Below, in pieces: positions 1 to 12,363 of a stretch of 64,000 nucleotides of DNA. A model generated the notes under the pieces. The model had not been told where the DNA came from. It was given only the letters and a program-made list of their open reading frames with translations, and did no database searches. Source of the stretch: Chamaecyparis obtusa (Eukaryota; Streptophyta; Pinopsida; Cupressales; Cupressaceae); the NCBI GenBank assembly GCA_027943335.1, contig BSBK01001157.1, positions 124,001 through 188,000 of the forward strand. Direction: 5' to 3'. Positions within the stretch are counted from its first letter, which is position 1, and the number at the start of each line of letters is the position of its first letter. The translations under genes were made by a program, and so were the position numbers.

Positions 1-89
1 CTTCAATTATTCTTTATTTTTTGTGGCTTCTTCCCAATTTATCAAAAATGTTGATGAAATCACATATTAACATTTTTATTGAAATGCAG

Positions 90-222
90 TTGTCGATATG
101 GTTCAGATTGCAAGTTCCTTCATCCAACACAACAATCGTCTAATCCTTATGGATTTGGGGTAAAGAATCCATCACAAACACGGAGTGGATTTGGTTTTGG
201 GGCAAATCATCAGAATCAGAAA
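90..222 (+). CDS. Exon of NUP42-like CCCH zinc-finger protein
   Basis: Frame from base 91 reads a partial CCCH zinc finger: C-R-Y-G-S-D-C-K-F-L-H-P, the second Cys, third Cys and His of a C-x5-C-x3-H finger; the first Cys should lie in the upstream exon, outside the window. It is followed by T-Q-Q and the phenylalanine-glycine motifs YGFG and FGFG. Plant NUP42-like proteins (nuclear pore cytoplasmic-face mRNA export factors with an N-terminal CCCH finger and FG repeats) have this order. An AG acceptor lies at 88-89, so the first base completes a split Ser codon. The donor is uncertain: GT at 223 falls at the start of a CT run, while GT at 253 (GTATAT) would add VSLSLSLSLS. Exons at 16603 and 16949 continue the same family. 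FG content and finger are seen; function is known for the family only. Confidence 0.72.
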
Positions 223-223
223 G

Positions 224-250
<27 letters not shown>
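223..250 (+). repeat. (CT)n microsatellite at splice donor
   Basis: A run of about thirteen CT dinucleotides directly follows the apparent end of the first exon. If splicing occurs at 223 the donor is GTCTCT, which is weak; a better-looking donor, GTATAT, is at 253. Repeat length may therefore affect splicing. Confidence 0.8.
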
Positions 251-252
<2 letters not shown>

Positions 253-256
<4 letters not shown>

Positions 257-3200
257 ATGTATTTTCTGTGTATGTGCAATTGCTAACCATATTGATAGAG
301 TAAAAAGTGCAAGCCTTGGGATAAAACAAAAGGGGATGTTTTCTGTAACTGACAATTATATGGATGAATATTTGTCCTTTATTTTTCATGACTACTTGCA
401 GAAACACGTAATGCATCGTTGAAAAATCTAAATAAAATTAATGCCATCTAGAATCTAGACAGAACTTACTACACCTTGGATGTGATCACAAACTATATTA
501 TCAGTAGGCTCACTCAATGTCACTGAGATTACATTATTATTTGTTCAATTTCAAACTATGTTAAAGGAAGTGAAGTGTCGACAATCACATAGATCAGGTG
601 TTTCACTACACATACATATACTTGCCTTAAGTTATACTTTGTTATGAGAAACATACGTTGGCTTGGTTTGCAATGGTAGCATGGCATCTTATTTAAAGAG
701 AGAGCTATCCTTGTCATCTTTATTCTTGATTATGGTATTTATTGAATTCCCGAGGCAGCCAGATCCTTGCAAATCATATTATCTCTGACTGTCCCTATCT
801 TCATTGAGCATATATGCTATTCTTAATTTCCTTAATTCACAACATCACCATGATATTTGCAATGCCTTATGCCCCATGAGGCTTTGCCAACTACTTGATC
901 CATGCAACCCCATTCCTATTTTAACTTTCTGACCCGAAAGCACCCTTAGCATAAGTTAACTGTTAAACAACTTACAATCTTCAAAGTTAGGTCACCTTGC
1001 AGTTTTAGTTTATATTTGGTGGAGGACTGCCATGCACATTCATCCCCAAATGATTAGGGCGTGTCTCTTTGTTTACTATTGGGAATCTTGGATCTCTTTG
1101 GTATGTAATATCTTTAGGGAAACCTGACTTCCCCCTTTGATTTTGGTCTTATAGTATCTCATACATCTTACTATCATTATTTTGACTTATGCAGTATATT
1201 TTGTTAATTCGCGTGGATTTATACTTTGGTGACATCATAGTTTGGCAAAAACAAACTTTTTTGGCAACTCCTTCAATGTCAGCATATTTTGGTGACTGCA
1301 TAGTTTGGCAGAAATGGACTGATGACGTTCCTTGCACCGACAGTTTCTCACAACAGTACTCTTGTGACAAAGATTCTCTTTGGAGTTATTCTTTATTGTC
1401 CCCATTTCCAGCACTGAGTGTTTTGTCAGTGGTTAGATAGGAAGTGAATGTTCTATCAGCAATATAGGGCTGAGTAATGGAATAAGGCAACTGTAGTTTT
1501 TTTGTCTTTTAGCTGGAATAAGGCAGCTTTTTCTGTCAGTGGAATAAACAGCTGACTCTGTGGTTAGAAATCTACACTTAAAGGATCTCAACCCCTTCAG
1601 TATGTCAAGTCGGTAGTCTTCTATTCTGGCCAGTTAACTCCCACAATTGACAGAGGAGATTGGAGGATAGACTTTTTAGTTAGTTGCCACTGTTTAAGGG
1701 ATAACTGCCTATGATTGTCATTTGCTGGAAATAAGGAATTTATGAGGGGTAAAGGGGGCACTTTTGAAAATAAAAAACAGAAACTCAGTTTGAGGAGAGT
1801 GATGTGGCTAAGCAGCATGGCACTTGTGATGAAAATCTCAGGTATATCAGTTTGTTCTCGAGGACAGAAAACCTCAGAAAATGGTCAGTGTTGCATGTGA
1901 CAACAGGGCTAGGCAGAGAGAGCTACTCAACTGATGTGCTATATAGAGAGCTTCGACACTTCAAAATATTCAGATGAGCATGCTGGGTATACCCAATAAG
2001 TAGTTTAAGACTAGCAAATTTTATATTCAATGTATGTATTTACATAAAGACAAAAATTACATGTATTTATATATTTGGTAGAATTTTTTCTGGGTGTATT
2101 TATACTAGATAGGTTGTGAAAAAAACAAAAAAACAAATAAGGCACAAAACGAAAAATATAGACATTTGTATTGCATCTCAGTGAGTGACAGATAAATCAA
2201 ATATCAATTTAGGAAACAACAGAAGTTGAAAATAGCACACAAGGATAAAGTGAGAAAAATGGCTCATCTATTTCCAGATACGCCAAAGGGAATCTAGAGG
2301 GGCCAAGATACAATGATTAAGATTTTAGCAAAAATGTTGCTATTCCAGAGAAACATTCAAAATCTGCATCCTACTAAAATATTATAAAGAGAGGGAAGCT
2401 CAGTTTCATAAGAACTATCAGTCAATAGTCAAATGAGTCCCATTGAAAAACTACCGATTGAAAAACCTGTCAGGCCTGTATTTTTACATAAGAGTAAAAA
2501 ATCAGATTTTGAGACACTTACATAGAGGAGTTAGATACACTCATTATAAACTATAAGATATCAAGGGACCTCAAAAGACTTCAGAGCTGTGGTAACTTTT
2601 GACAAGTTCTTGGAGATACTCTAGAAGAAGTACTAGGGTAGAAGAGCCCATTGTAGCAATCAAAAGGCTGACATGAGAGATTAACTATATTAAGTGAAGA
2701 TACTTAATGCTCTTGCTTCTAATGGTAGAATCAATACTGACGAGTCCTTGCATCAGGGAGGTGTCTTTCTCAATGAACATGACAAGAAATCAGTATGCTG
2801 AAAATCAAATATTTGAAATAGACACTCTAGTGGTGTCTACCAGCCTATAAGAAAGATTGGTCAAGATTTCAAGCCTTGAAAAGATAGAGCCATCTCCACA
2901 TGAGATTGATTTACAAAAATGAAAAAAGCTATGTTGATCGACATGGATTTTTGAAGTATGCTTCAGTTGGTTCTTGATCCATTATTAATCCTCATTTTGA
3001 GAATCGGGTTACAGGAATGGCAGTGCTGATACTGTCTTTCAAAAATTCCCAAGTTAGCGATGGAAGGTAAACATGTTGATTGCCCTTTTGATTACACTTC
3101 AAAGAATAATGAAGATTGTAGTGGCAAAAATTTGTTGCTCCAGTCTGACATAATGTCACTAGAAAAAAAGCATACAAGATGGGAACATTGTACAAGAAAA

Positions 3201-3552
3201 GGATACAATATAATTGATAGAGATTTAGAGCTCAAATTAGCTAGGTACTCTATTCCAAGCAAATAAACAAATATTTAAAATTTCTTGTCTGCAGTTCATA
3301 AATCAGTGCCTGCAACAGCAACAAGCACTTCAACAACTGGTATGATTCAACAAGAAGCATGGAGATTGCAGAGAAGTTTGCTAGGGTGATAATTTTGTTT
3401 AAGCATTTTCTTTATCCTTGTCCCAAAGATGATGAGAAAATGCTAGCAAGGTAGGTAGGACTGATTTGTAGTCAGGTTTAATTGGTCCAGATATGCATGT
3501 GTATGCCTTTGGAAGCCCATAGCAGAAGAAATGTATATGGAGGAGCTTATCA
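253..3552 (+). other. Intron sequence, no gene recognised
   Basis: About 3.3 kb of AT-rich sequence with stops in all frames and only short open stretches. There is a duplicated segment of about 27 bases (near 1225 and 1287, sharing tttggtga...catagtttggca). I see no transposon protein motif here. A stretch at 3295-3338 has AG and GT at its edges but does not fit the phase of the known exons. Confidence 0.6.
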
Positions 3553-5770
3553 ATATCATAATTTGACTTGCTATGAAAAATATCTCCGACTTATAAGTTG
3601 ATGAGCTAAAAGGGCTCTATAATGAATGGTTCATAAGGCACAACACTTGCTGAAGGCAATGTAAATGGGGTAGGAAGCTAAGTGGGCTTAACCTTGGAGG
3701 AAATTCCATTGTTAAGTGTGTTTGAGTTGGAGTAGTACTAGGATGGGTGACCTCCTGGAAAGGCATAGCGCTTCACCTTTGTGAGCATCACCTAGATGCA
3801 ATGAGTGCTGAGTGCACCATTCATTCTCATGAGAGGGGTTCTTGTGAACCACTACTCATTAAACATGGGTCGATGAGACTGAAAATCTACATAGTTGAAT
3901 CCTGCTAGCAGTATCATAATTTGACTTGCTGTTGATAATATCTCCTAGCTATCAATTGATGAGTTAAAAGGGATCTATAATGAATGGTTCATAAGGCACA
4001 ACACTTGTTAAAGGTTTTGCAAATGGGATAGCAAGCTAAGTGGTCTTAACCTTGGAGTAAGCTCCATGGTTAAGTGCGCTTGAGTTGGAGTAGTATTGGG
4101 ATGGGTGACCTCTCAGGAAGGCTAATGCTTCACGTGTGTGAGCATCACCTAGATGCAATGAGGGTTGAGTGTGGCATTCATTCTCATGAGAGATGGATTC
4201 TTGTGAACCACTACTCATTAAGCAAGGGTCAATGAGTTTGCCTCAAAAACTAGAGAGTTGAAACTTGATAGCAATATCATAATTTTACTTGCTATGGAAA
4301 ATATCTCCTACCTATCAATTGATGAGCTGAAGGGGCTCTATAATGAATGGTACGTAAGGCACAACACTTGCTGAAGGTGTTGCAAATGGGGTAGCAAGCT
4401 AAGTAAGCTTAATCTTGGAGGAAAATCCATGGTTAAATGCACTTGAGCTTAATCTTGGAGGAAACTCCATGGTTAAACACACTTGAGTTGGAGCAGTCTT
4501 TTGGTGGGTGACCTCTTGGGAAGGCCCAATGCTTCACCTCTATGAGCATCACTTAGATGCAATGGGTGCTAAGTGTGCCATTCATTCTCACGTGAAAAGG
4601 GTTCTTGTGAACCACTACTCATGGAACGTAGGCTAGTGAGTTTGACTCAAAAACCACACAGTTGAATCCTAATAACTATATCATAATTTGACTTGTGGAA
4701 AATATGACCTACTTATTAATTGATGAGCTTAGGGGCTCTATAAGGAATGGTTCATAAAGAACACCACTTGCTAAAGGATAGCAAGCTAAGTGGGCTTAAC
4801 CTTGGAGGAGATTGCATGGTTAAGAGAGCTTGAGTTGGAGTAGTATTGGGATGGGTGACCTCTGGGGAAGGCCCAATGCTTCACCTCTTTGAGCATCACC
4901 TAGATGCAATGAGTGATGAGTGTGCCATTCATTCTCATTAGAGATGGGTTCTTGTGAAGAACTTCTCATGAAACATGGGTCAATGAGTTTGAATAAAAAA
5001 CTGCACGATTGAATCTTAATAGCAATATCTTAGCTTTACTTGTTGTGGAAATATCTCCCACTTATCAATTGATGAGCTAAAGGGGCTCTAGAATTAATGG
5101 TTCATAAGGCACAACACTAGTTGAAGGTTTTGTAAGTGGGGTAGGAAGCTAAGTGGGCTTGGAGCAGTACTGGGATGGGTGACATCCTGGGAATTTCAAA
5201 CGCTTCACCTCTGTGAGCATCACCTAGATGCAATAAGTGTCGAGTGTGTCATTTATTCTCATAGGAGATGGGCTCTTGTGAACCACTACTCATTAAACAT
5301 GGGTCAATGAATTTGACTAAAAAACTACATAGTTGAATCCTGATACCAATACCATGATTTGACTTGTTGTGGAAAATCTCGTATTTATCAGTTGATGAGC
5401 TAAAGGGGCTATATAATGAATAGTTCATAAGGTGCAACACATGCTGAAGGTTTTGCAAATGGGATAGCAGGCTAAGTGGGCTTAACTTTGAAGAAAACTC
5501 CATGGAGGCCAAGTGGGCTTAACTTTGAAGGAAACTCCATGGTTAAGTGTGCTTGAGTTGTAGTACTGGGGTGGGTGACCTCACGGGAAGGCCCATTCCT
5601 TCACCTTTGTGAGTATCACCTAGATGCAATGAGGGCTGAGTGTGCCATTCATTCTCATGAGAGCTGGGTTCTTGTGAACCACTACTCATGAAACATGGGT
5701 CATTGTGTTTGACTCAAAAACTACATAGTTGAATCCTGATAGCAATATCATAATTTGACTTGCTGTGGAG
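3553..5770 (+). repeat. Tandem array of 5S rRNA-derived repeats
   Basis: Six diverged units of about 324-402 bp begin near 3553, 3911, 4275, 4677, 5024 and 5347, with a partial seventh near 5746. Each unit holds a segment resembling the 3' half of plant 5S rRNA: ggttaagtg-tgcttgag, then agtactgggatgggtgacc and ctgggaagg. The gggtgacc cores are at about 3742, 4101, 4502, 4850, 5174 and 5570. These correspond to the internal control region (box A, intermediate element, box C) used by TFIIIA and Pol III. The rest of the unit is not 5S. Known carriers of 5S sequence in plants are Cassandra TRIM elements and 5S-derived SINEs; a tandem LTR array of a Cassandra type is possible but not shown. Units three and six contain an extra local duplication of about 40 bp. 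Confidence 0.8.
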
Positions 5771-6100
5771 AAGCAATGGGAGAAGCTTTTCTTTGAACTG
5801 AGTATTCAAGAAAGTGATTTATGGAATCAACCATAGAAGCAAAAAAGACATTTGCATAATGCAAAGCTTTCCACAGTTATGACATAGGTTGGACATGTAG
5901 AGTAATCCTTTTGGATTATGTTGTTGGGCACAAGAACTGTGGCTTGCACATATAATTGCTGCAACAATTTGAAAGCTGGCTTTGCCTTGTATCTAGATTG
6001 ACACTAGGGAGGTTCTTGTCATTAACCTAGTGACTCCAAACCATGTATACCTTGATTATGTGGTATCAATGGAAAAATTCAACATTTGGTATTCATGCAT
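5771..6100 (+). other. Intron spacer, nothing recognised
   Basis: About 330 bases between the 5S-like array and the G1 LTR, with no open frame or repeat that I recognise. Confidence 0.5.
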
Positions 6101-7305
6101 TGTAATGTCCCCACTTTAGCAGTTGTCCAGCTATGTGACCGTTAGCCTATTTCTGCATGGTCCCGGAGGCTAACGAAGCGGTTTGTGGGATCTTGAGAGG
6201 TTTTGGCATAGTCATTTCCAGTTTGGGCCAGAATGGAGTTGATTTACATGGTTTCAGGCAAATTTACTATTTTTAGTAAGTCAGCAGGGCATGGGCAATG
6301 TCAGAGTTAGTGATTGGATGTGATGCTCCTCGATGAGAGCTTTCCGACGAGCTATCACTCACATTATTCCGAGTCCAATTACTATTTTATTTTAATGCCT
6401 GAAGTTTATTAAAGTAACATTTAAATTAAATGTTAAAATAATAAAGTGTTACTTTAATATTATTCATGTTGGGTTGTGTGTTTGAGAAGGGAAGCCCAAG
6501 GGAGACATAAGGTGTTATTTTATATTATTTTAATCTAAAACACTTTATCCCACATTGCTTGTGAAAAGTGGGTCGACCCTATGAAGTGGAAATAAAAGGA
6601 GAGCTTGTTGCCCTTGTTTAGCATATTGAATATGAGAAGAAATTGGTGTGTGAGTTGCAGATCCGTTCTTGGCATTAGAGGACATCTATCCTCTCTTGTG
6701 ACATTCTAGACGTCATTCCCTTGATGTTTGGCCTTTGAAATCCATTGCTATCAGCTTCATTATCAGGCAGATTGGACGCGTTTCTAGCTACAAGCAGATT
6801 TGGTGTTTTGCTCATATCTTCTTCATCACTTATCCGATGCTTATGCTACTTCGAGGGAATGATTTCACGAGGGTATTGGACTGTTTGAAGGGCAAAGTAC
6901 TATAGCAACACTGTTCACGCGACACTATTCACACGGGTACTGTTCATGTGGCACTATTCATGTCACTGTAGCAGCAGGTTTAAATAACATTTTCTGGAGC
7001 ATTATGTCAATAATATCAGAGTAATTAGTCAGTTGAAATTCTGCCATGTATTTGATTTTATTAAATTCTGAAAATAACATCTATTCAGCAGCAATACAAT
7101 TCAAAATCTGCATATCATTGGATTTTCTTTGGTTTATGTTAAGTGTTTTCTAATTCCATGTAAGCAAACAATATAAACATCCCATTTCCTAAGTCATAAG
7201 GGTTAAATTAGTAAACAGAGGAATTAGGAGTTGGATGCAAACTATCTGACAAAATTCCTATCAGCAGTTGGTTTAGTTTTTGGGCATTCAAGGCTGCCCA
7301 TTACA
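6101..7305 (+). repeat. G1 5' LTR
   Basis: Starts TGTAATGTCCCC and ends GCCCATTACA, immediately before the primer-binding site. It matches 12345-13562 along its length. It contains a run of short related words of the form actgttca/actattca with cacg or catg between about 6910 and 6965. Confidence 0.93.
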
Positions 7306-7306
7306 G

Positions 7307-7319
7307 TGGTATCAGAGCT
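7307..7319 (+). other. G1 primer-binding site
   Basis: TGGTATCAGAGC begins two bases after the LTR end. This is the usual plant site complementary to the 3' end of initiator methionine tRNA. Confidence 0.9.
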
Positions 7320-7442
7320 ATAAGTCCTGCCATCCTGTGGAGGTCTTATAGGGAATTTGGAACAGCCGGATAGAGGGAAAAGTGTTTGACGAAATGTCAA
7401 AACACTAAAATCAGAAATTAAAAACAGGCTAAGCATTTATGT

Positions 7443-8600
7443 TTGAGCGTGCGACAGGGGCCTTATAATTTCCGCAATACTAGAGTAAGACAAAATAGGA
7501 TTTCGGACTTGCAGAGCAAACAGTCTAGTTCATCCATGCAGGTGGACATAGAATCCAGTCATACAGACACAGAGGAGATATTCTTTGATCAGGATAGCAA
7601 TATGGGTGACCGAGATGACAGGAATACAGTATTAGGCGGAGGCAGGAATACTGGCCCAGATTAGGGGGAGGTAATGTTCAGACAGTTACTGGATACATTA
7701 GAGCAGGGGCAGCGTATGCAGCAGGAGCAAAATAGGCGAATGGACATGATGTTGCAGCTTATGGCTAGACAGATGGTCGTCAATATTAATCTAGGTGATG
7801 CCAATAATGGAAATAATAACAATGGGGGAAATGATAACTATAGGGGCAATGATAATAATGGAGGCTGAGGCAACAACAATGGTCCTGAGAATAACATTAC
7901 TGGTAATAATGGACATGGCAATAATGGGAATGAGGCTGATAACTTTAGACATGTTCCACGCCCAGCTCGGACAGCGAGCTCGAGACCTCTTCTACCCACC
8001 TTCCCACTCAGAGATCCGGTTCAACCAATAAAGGAACCGCAGATTACCGAGTTATAGGATCAGTTCAGGAGGGATTGGGAGGCTAGTGGACCGGAGTTTC
8101 AAGTAGATATTTCCCTCAGAGATTATATGGACTTGAGGATGAGACACATGCCTAGAGCAGGAGGGAGGAATCAAAACTTTGAGCTGAAGAAGAAAGTTGG
8201 AAAACTTTCTTTACCTTATTATGATGCTTCAGGGAAGATGACTGCACGAGCTTGGGTGCAGAAGGTGAATACATACTTGCAGCTGAATCCTATGCCTGAG
8301 GAGGAGGCTATCAAGTATGCGGCTATTCATTTGGATGGCCCAACACATGAGTGGTGGCACCATGGCATGGTAACCTTGGGGCATAATCAGATCACATCTT
8401 ACGAGGAGTTCACTGAGAGGCTCATAGAGAGATTTGATACCAAGGATCCCGAGTTACAGTTTAATTAGTTGGCACAACTCAAGCAGTGGGGATCAGTTGA
8501 GACGTATATCAATGAATTTCAGAGGTTAGCTGTGTTGGTCACAGATATTTCAGAGAGGAGATTAGTAGTGTTGTTTATGGACGGACTCAAATCCCTTGAG
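7443..8600 (+). pseudogene. G1 gag, N-terminal and capsid part
   Basis: The frame begins near 7443 with a polar, acidic N-terminus, then a coiled-coil-like stretch rich in Q, M and R (7674-7780) and a run of N and G. The capsid-like core from about 8200 contains ARAWVQKV, QLNPMPEEEA and HEWWHHGMVTLG, which match the gag of G3. Stops in frame: TAG at 7662, TGA at 7866, TAG at 8055 and TAG at 8466. A frameshift near 8595 separates it from the next segment. It would form the virus-like particle in an active copy. Confidence 0.85.
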
Positions 8601-9438
8601 GGGTTGGGTCAAGGGGCATGACCCGGCTACATTACAGGAGGCCACTAAGAAGGCTCGTGACTTAGCACCTTCTTCTTTTAGGAGCAGATTTCAGCCTAGG
8701 GATTCACATACGAAGAAGGATAAGGACAAGGACAAAAAACATTTTCACAGGGATGCTTAGCCAAAAAGGGATAATAAGTTGGACAATGACACCCTGAATG
8801 AGTTGAGAAAGAAACTATGTTTTCATTGCAGAGAGCCTTGGGACTTATCTCATAAGTGTCCTCTCAAGGCTAAGGCAAATCAAATGGAGTATTTCTCAGC
8901 AGAGGAGTCACAGTCAGAGAGGGAGGATCAACACTCTGATTTAGATGAGAGTAGCACTACAAAGGAGAGCAACATTCCTGAGGATGAGAAGTCGTTGGCA
9001 CGACTAACGGGGGCTCAGAAGGCAATCACATTTAAGGTCAGGGGTACTATCCAGGGGCAGAAAGTGATCTCACTCATTGACACTGGGGCTACACATAATT
9101 TCATAGATGCACAATTGGTAACCAAGAGAGGTTTACAGACTGAGGAGCCTGTTGGGTTTAGAGTCATGGTGGCTAACGGTGACAAATTATTATGCACTCA
9201 GAAGATATCTAATCTTCACATAAGGTTTGGAGATGGCTATGAGTTGGAGGATGAGTTCTATGTAGTAGACATGGGAGATTATGATGTCATCCTCGGCATG
9301 ACATGGATGGCTTCACTGGTTGAGTTCACACTCAACCTAGCAAAATTGGAGATGAGGTTCCAGCATGAGGGTAGAACTGTTGTACTTAGAGGACTTTTAG
9401 ATGGAAGCTGCAGAGTAATCTCCTTGAGGAGAATGTAG
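8601..9438 (+). pseudogene. G1 gag zinc knuckle and aspartic protease
   Basis: After a TAG at 8758 the frame carries a knuckle-like C-F-H-C...H-x3-C motif from 8818 (CFHCREPWDLSHKC), as in the G3 homologue. The retroviral-type protease follows, with the catalytic motif L-I-D-T-G-A-T near 9073. In the family it cuts the gag-pol precursor. The segment ends at TAG 9436. Reading frame is otherwise open for 219 codons. Confidence 0.85.
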
Positions 9439-10850
9439 AGGCTTTTTCGGCATGATGACACAGAGTGGGTGGCAGAATGTTTCACTATGCCAGCCTCACG
9501 GGAGCCACAGGTGAAGAGGCACCCACTAGATATCCAGGAGATACTTGACAGGCATGCTAAAGTTTTTGGTGAGATTCCGCATGGGGTTCCTCCTGACAGA
9601 GGGATAGAGCATGTTATTGAGCTTGAGGAGGGAGCCAAACCAGTTATGATTACAACCTTTCATCATCCTAAGAAACACAAGGATGAGATAGAGAAGGCAA
9701 TTAAGGATTTGTTGGAGATGGGGCATATCAGGCCTAGTAAGAGCCCCTTTGCTTCAACAGTAGTGTTGGTAAAGAAGAAGGATGGAATGATGCGCATGTG
9801 CATCAATCACAGGGCATTAAATAAGAAGACCATTAAGAACAGATATCCCATCCCGCGGATAGATGAGCTGATTGATGAGCTGCATGGTGCACGCTTCTTT
9901 ACAAAGATTGATTTGTGGTCAGGTTATCATCAGATCAGGATGAGGGTGGAGGACATTGAGAAGACATCCTTTCAGTGTCACTATGGCCACTTTGAGTTCT
10001 TGGTTATGCCATTTTGGCTAACCAATGCCCCAGCCACTTTCCAGAGTTGCATTAATTAGGTATTCAGGGGGTAGCTTAGGAGATTTGTCTTGATTTTCTT
10101 TGATGACATTTTGGTCTTCAGTAAGACTTAGGAGGAGCATTTACAACATCTAGAGATGGTGTTGTCCATTTTGGAGAAAGAGTCACTATTTGCCAAGGAA
10201 TCTAAGTGCAAGTTTGGGTTGACTGAGTTACTATACCTTGGGCATATCATCAGCGCAGATGGAGTTCGGGTAGATCCCGAAAAGGTTAGAGCTATTGTTG
10301 ATTGGCCTACTCCTACGAACCTCACATAGCTTAAGGGGTTCTTTGGTCTCTGCGGGTTCTATAGGAGATTTGTTAAGGGATTTTCACAGACCATTGCACC
10401 CTTGATAGACCTTACTAGGAAGGGGGCCTTCATATGGACAGGGGCAGCTCAGAGATGCTTCGATCATTTCAAGTAGGTGATGTCATCATGTCCAGTATTA
10501 GCTCTACCGGATTTCACGAAGCCATTTGAGCTTCATTGTGATATGTCGGGTGATGGGATTGGGGCAGTCTTGATGCAGGAGAAGCATCCCATTGCTTTTG
10601 AGAGTAGGAAGCTCCGTGGAGTGGAGAGGAGCTATTCCATCTATGACTGGGAGATGTTGGCCATTATGCATGCATTGGCCAAATTTAGGTCCTACTTGGT
10701 TGGAGGGAAGTTTGTTATCAAGACTGATCACAACATCATCAAATACTTCATGAGCCAGTGTGACTTGAATGATAGACAATAGAAGTGGATTACGAAGTTG
10801 CAGGCTTATGACTTTGACATTGAGTTCGTCAAAGGTAAGAAGAATGTGGT
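9439..10850 (+). pseudogene. G1 reverse transcriptase and RNase H
   Basis: RT domain from about 9640: [25 protein letters not shown] in outline, [13 protein letters not shown], and the catalytic motif F-F-D-D-I-L-V-F-S at 10096, so both active-site Asp residues remain. RNase H from about 10510 with L-H-C-D and the distal TDHNIIKYF. TAG stops at 10057, 10072, 10129, 10327, 10474 and 10780 interrupt a single frame with no frameshift. Cysteine/tryptophan changes such as DLWSG for the usual DLRSG also occur. Copying of element RNA into DNA is the family role. Confidence 0.88.
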
Positions 10851-12363
10851 GGCAGATGCTTTATCCAGGAGACCTCATATTTGTGCTCTAGCTGAGATTA
10901 CAGGAGATTGGAGAAATAAGATTACAGCAGAGTATGCAAGGGACACTTGGGCTTCTAGGGTGATTGTAGGCACCATACAGGATGATTGTTATGTGGTGAT
11001 GGACGAATTGATCAAGTTCCAGGATAGAATATATTTGATTCCTTCATCATAGTTTAGGGAGGTAATACTGAAGGCATTTCATGATGCATCTATAGCTGGA
11101 CATCCAGGGGTCTTTAAGACCTATAGGCAGATCCGTGAGCGGTTCACATGGAGAAGGCTCAAGGATGATGTTCAGAGGCATGTCAGGGAGTGTGTAGTTT
11201 GTCAGCAGAATAAGGGAGAGCACACATATCCTGCAGGGTTGTTACAGCCTTTACCCATTCTGGATAGGAAATGGGAAAGTATTTCCATGGACTTCATCAC
11301 CGGGTTACCACGAGTATAGGGGAGAGATTGCATCTATGTGGTAGTTGACCGGTTGACAAAGTTTGCTCACTTCTTTGCTAGTCCGTCCACTTACACAGCA
11401 ACACAAGTGGCCAACCTTTTCTTCAGAGAGATATTCAGGTTACATGGGCTACCTAGTTTCATTGTCAGTGACCGGGATAGTAAATTTATGAGTGCTTTTT
11501 GGCAGGAATTGTTTGGGTTGTGTGGCACAGATCTTACACCTAGCACTAGTTATCATTCGCAGACAGATGGGCAGACGGAGATTGTGAATAAATGGGTGGA
11601 AGGATATCTGAGGAACTATGTGACTGCACAACAGAGAGCTTGGATCAGATGGCTCCATATGGGAGAGTACTGTTATAACACCACTTATCATATGTCCATC
11701 AAGATGACTCCATTCATGGCACTGTATGGTTATGAAGCACCTAGCTTCATGGATCTGGTTTTGGGGGACAGCAGATTGCCCAAAGCCAAAGACTTCTGGC
11801 AGGATAGTTAGGATATCTTGAGGGTGCTCAAGGAAAATATACAATAGGCCCAGAATCAGCAGAAATTGTATGCTGATCAGCACCGGATAGAGCGCAACTT
11901 TGAATTTGGGGATATGGTCTACTTGAGGCTACAACCATACAGACATTCATCGCTCAAGAAGAGCGGAGTAGAGAAGTTGAAGCCTAGATTTTATGGTCCC
12001 TATAGGGTGATTCGCATGGTGGGCCAGGTTGCCTATGAGATTGAGCTTCCAGAAGGCAGTCGGGTGCATAATGTGTTTCATGTGTCGAGGCTTTAGAAAG
12101 CCATTGGTCAGAGAGTTGTGCCTTCTGCAGATTTGCCACCATTGGATGAGGAGGGGAAGCTCGTATTGGTTCTTGAGGCTATTTTGGACACCAGGGAGAG
12201 GACTCTGCGGAATAGGGTGGTTAAAGAATATTTAGTCAGATGGAGAGACCTGCCAGAGGAGGATGCTACTTGGGAGAGCGAGCAGGTGTTACAGCAGACA
12301 GGATTGAGATTGCTTGAGGACAAGCAATTTCAAGGGGGGCGAACTGTAATGTCCCCACTTTAG
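10851..12363 (+). pseudogene. G1 integrase with C-terminal chromodomain
   Basis: Begins after the RNase H end (VADALSRRPH). The zinc-binding part holds H...CVVCQQNKGEH near 11190-11225. The catalytic core shows MDFITG, VVDRLTKFAHFF, VSDRDSKF and DGQTEIVNKW, so the D, D, E residues are kept. The chromodomain near 12180-12320 has KEYLVRWRDLPEEDATWE; in chromoviruses this binds histone marks and biases insertion. TAG stops lie at 11050, 11317, 11809, 11845 and 12094. The final frame runs 19 bases into the 3' LTR before a TAG. Confidence 0.88.

Noticed and set aside
1149..1440. ORFs with repeated VWQK / FCQTM words
   Set aside because: They come from a short local duplication near 1225 and 1287; no other protein-like feature.
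3295..3338. Possible exon of the NUP42-like gene (AG before, GT after, Gln-rich)
   Set aside because: The phase fits the first exon but not the exon at 16603, and one of its frames has no family match; not enough to call.
3553..5770. Functional 5S rRNA genes
   Set aside because: Only the 3' half of 5S is recognisable, with many changes, and the units lack the 5' half of the gene.
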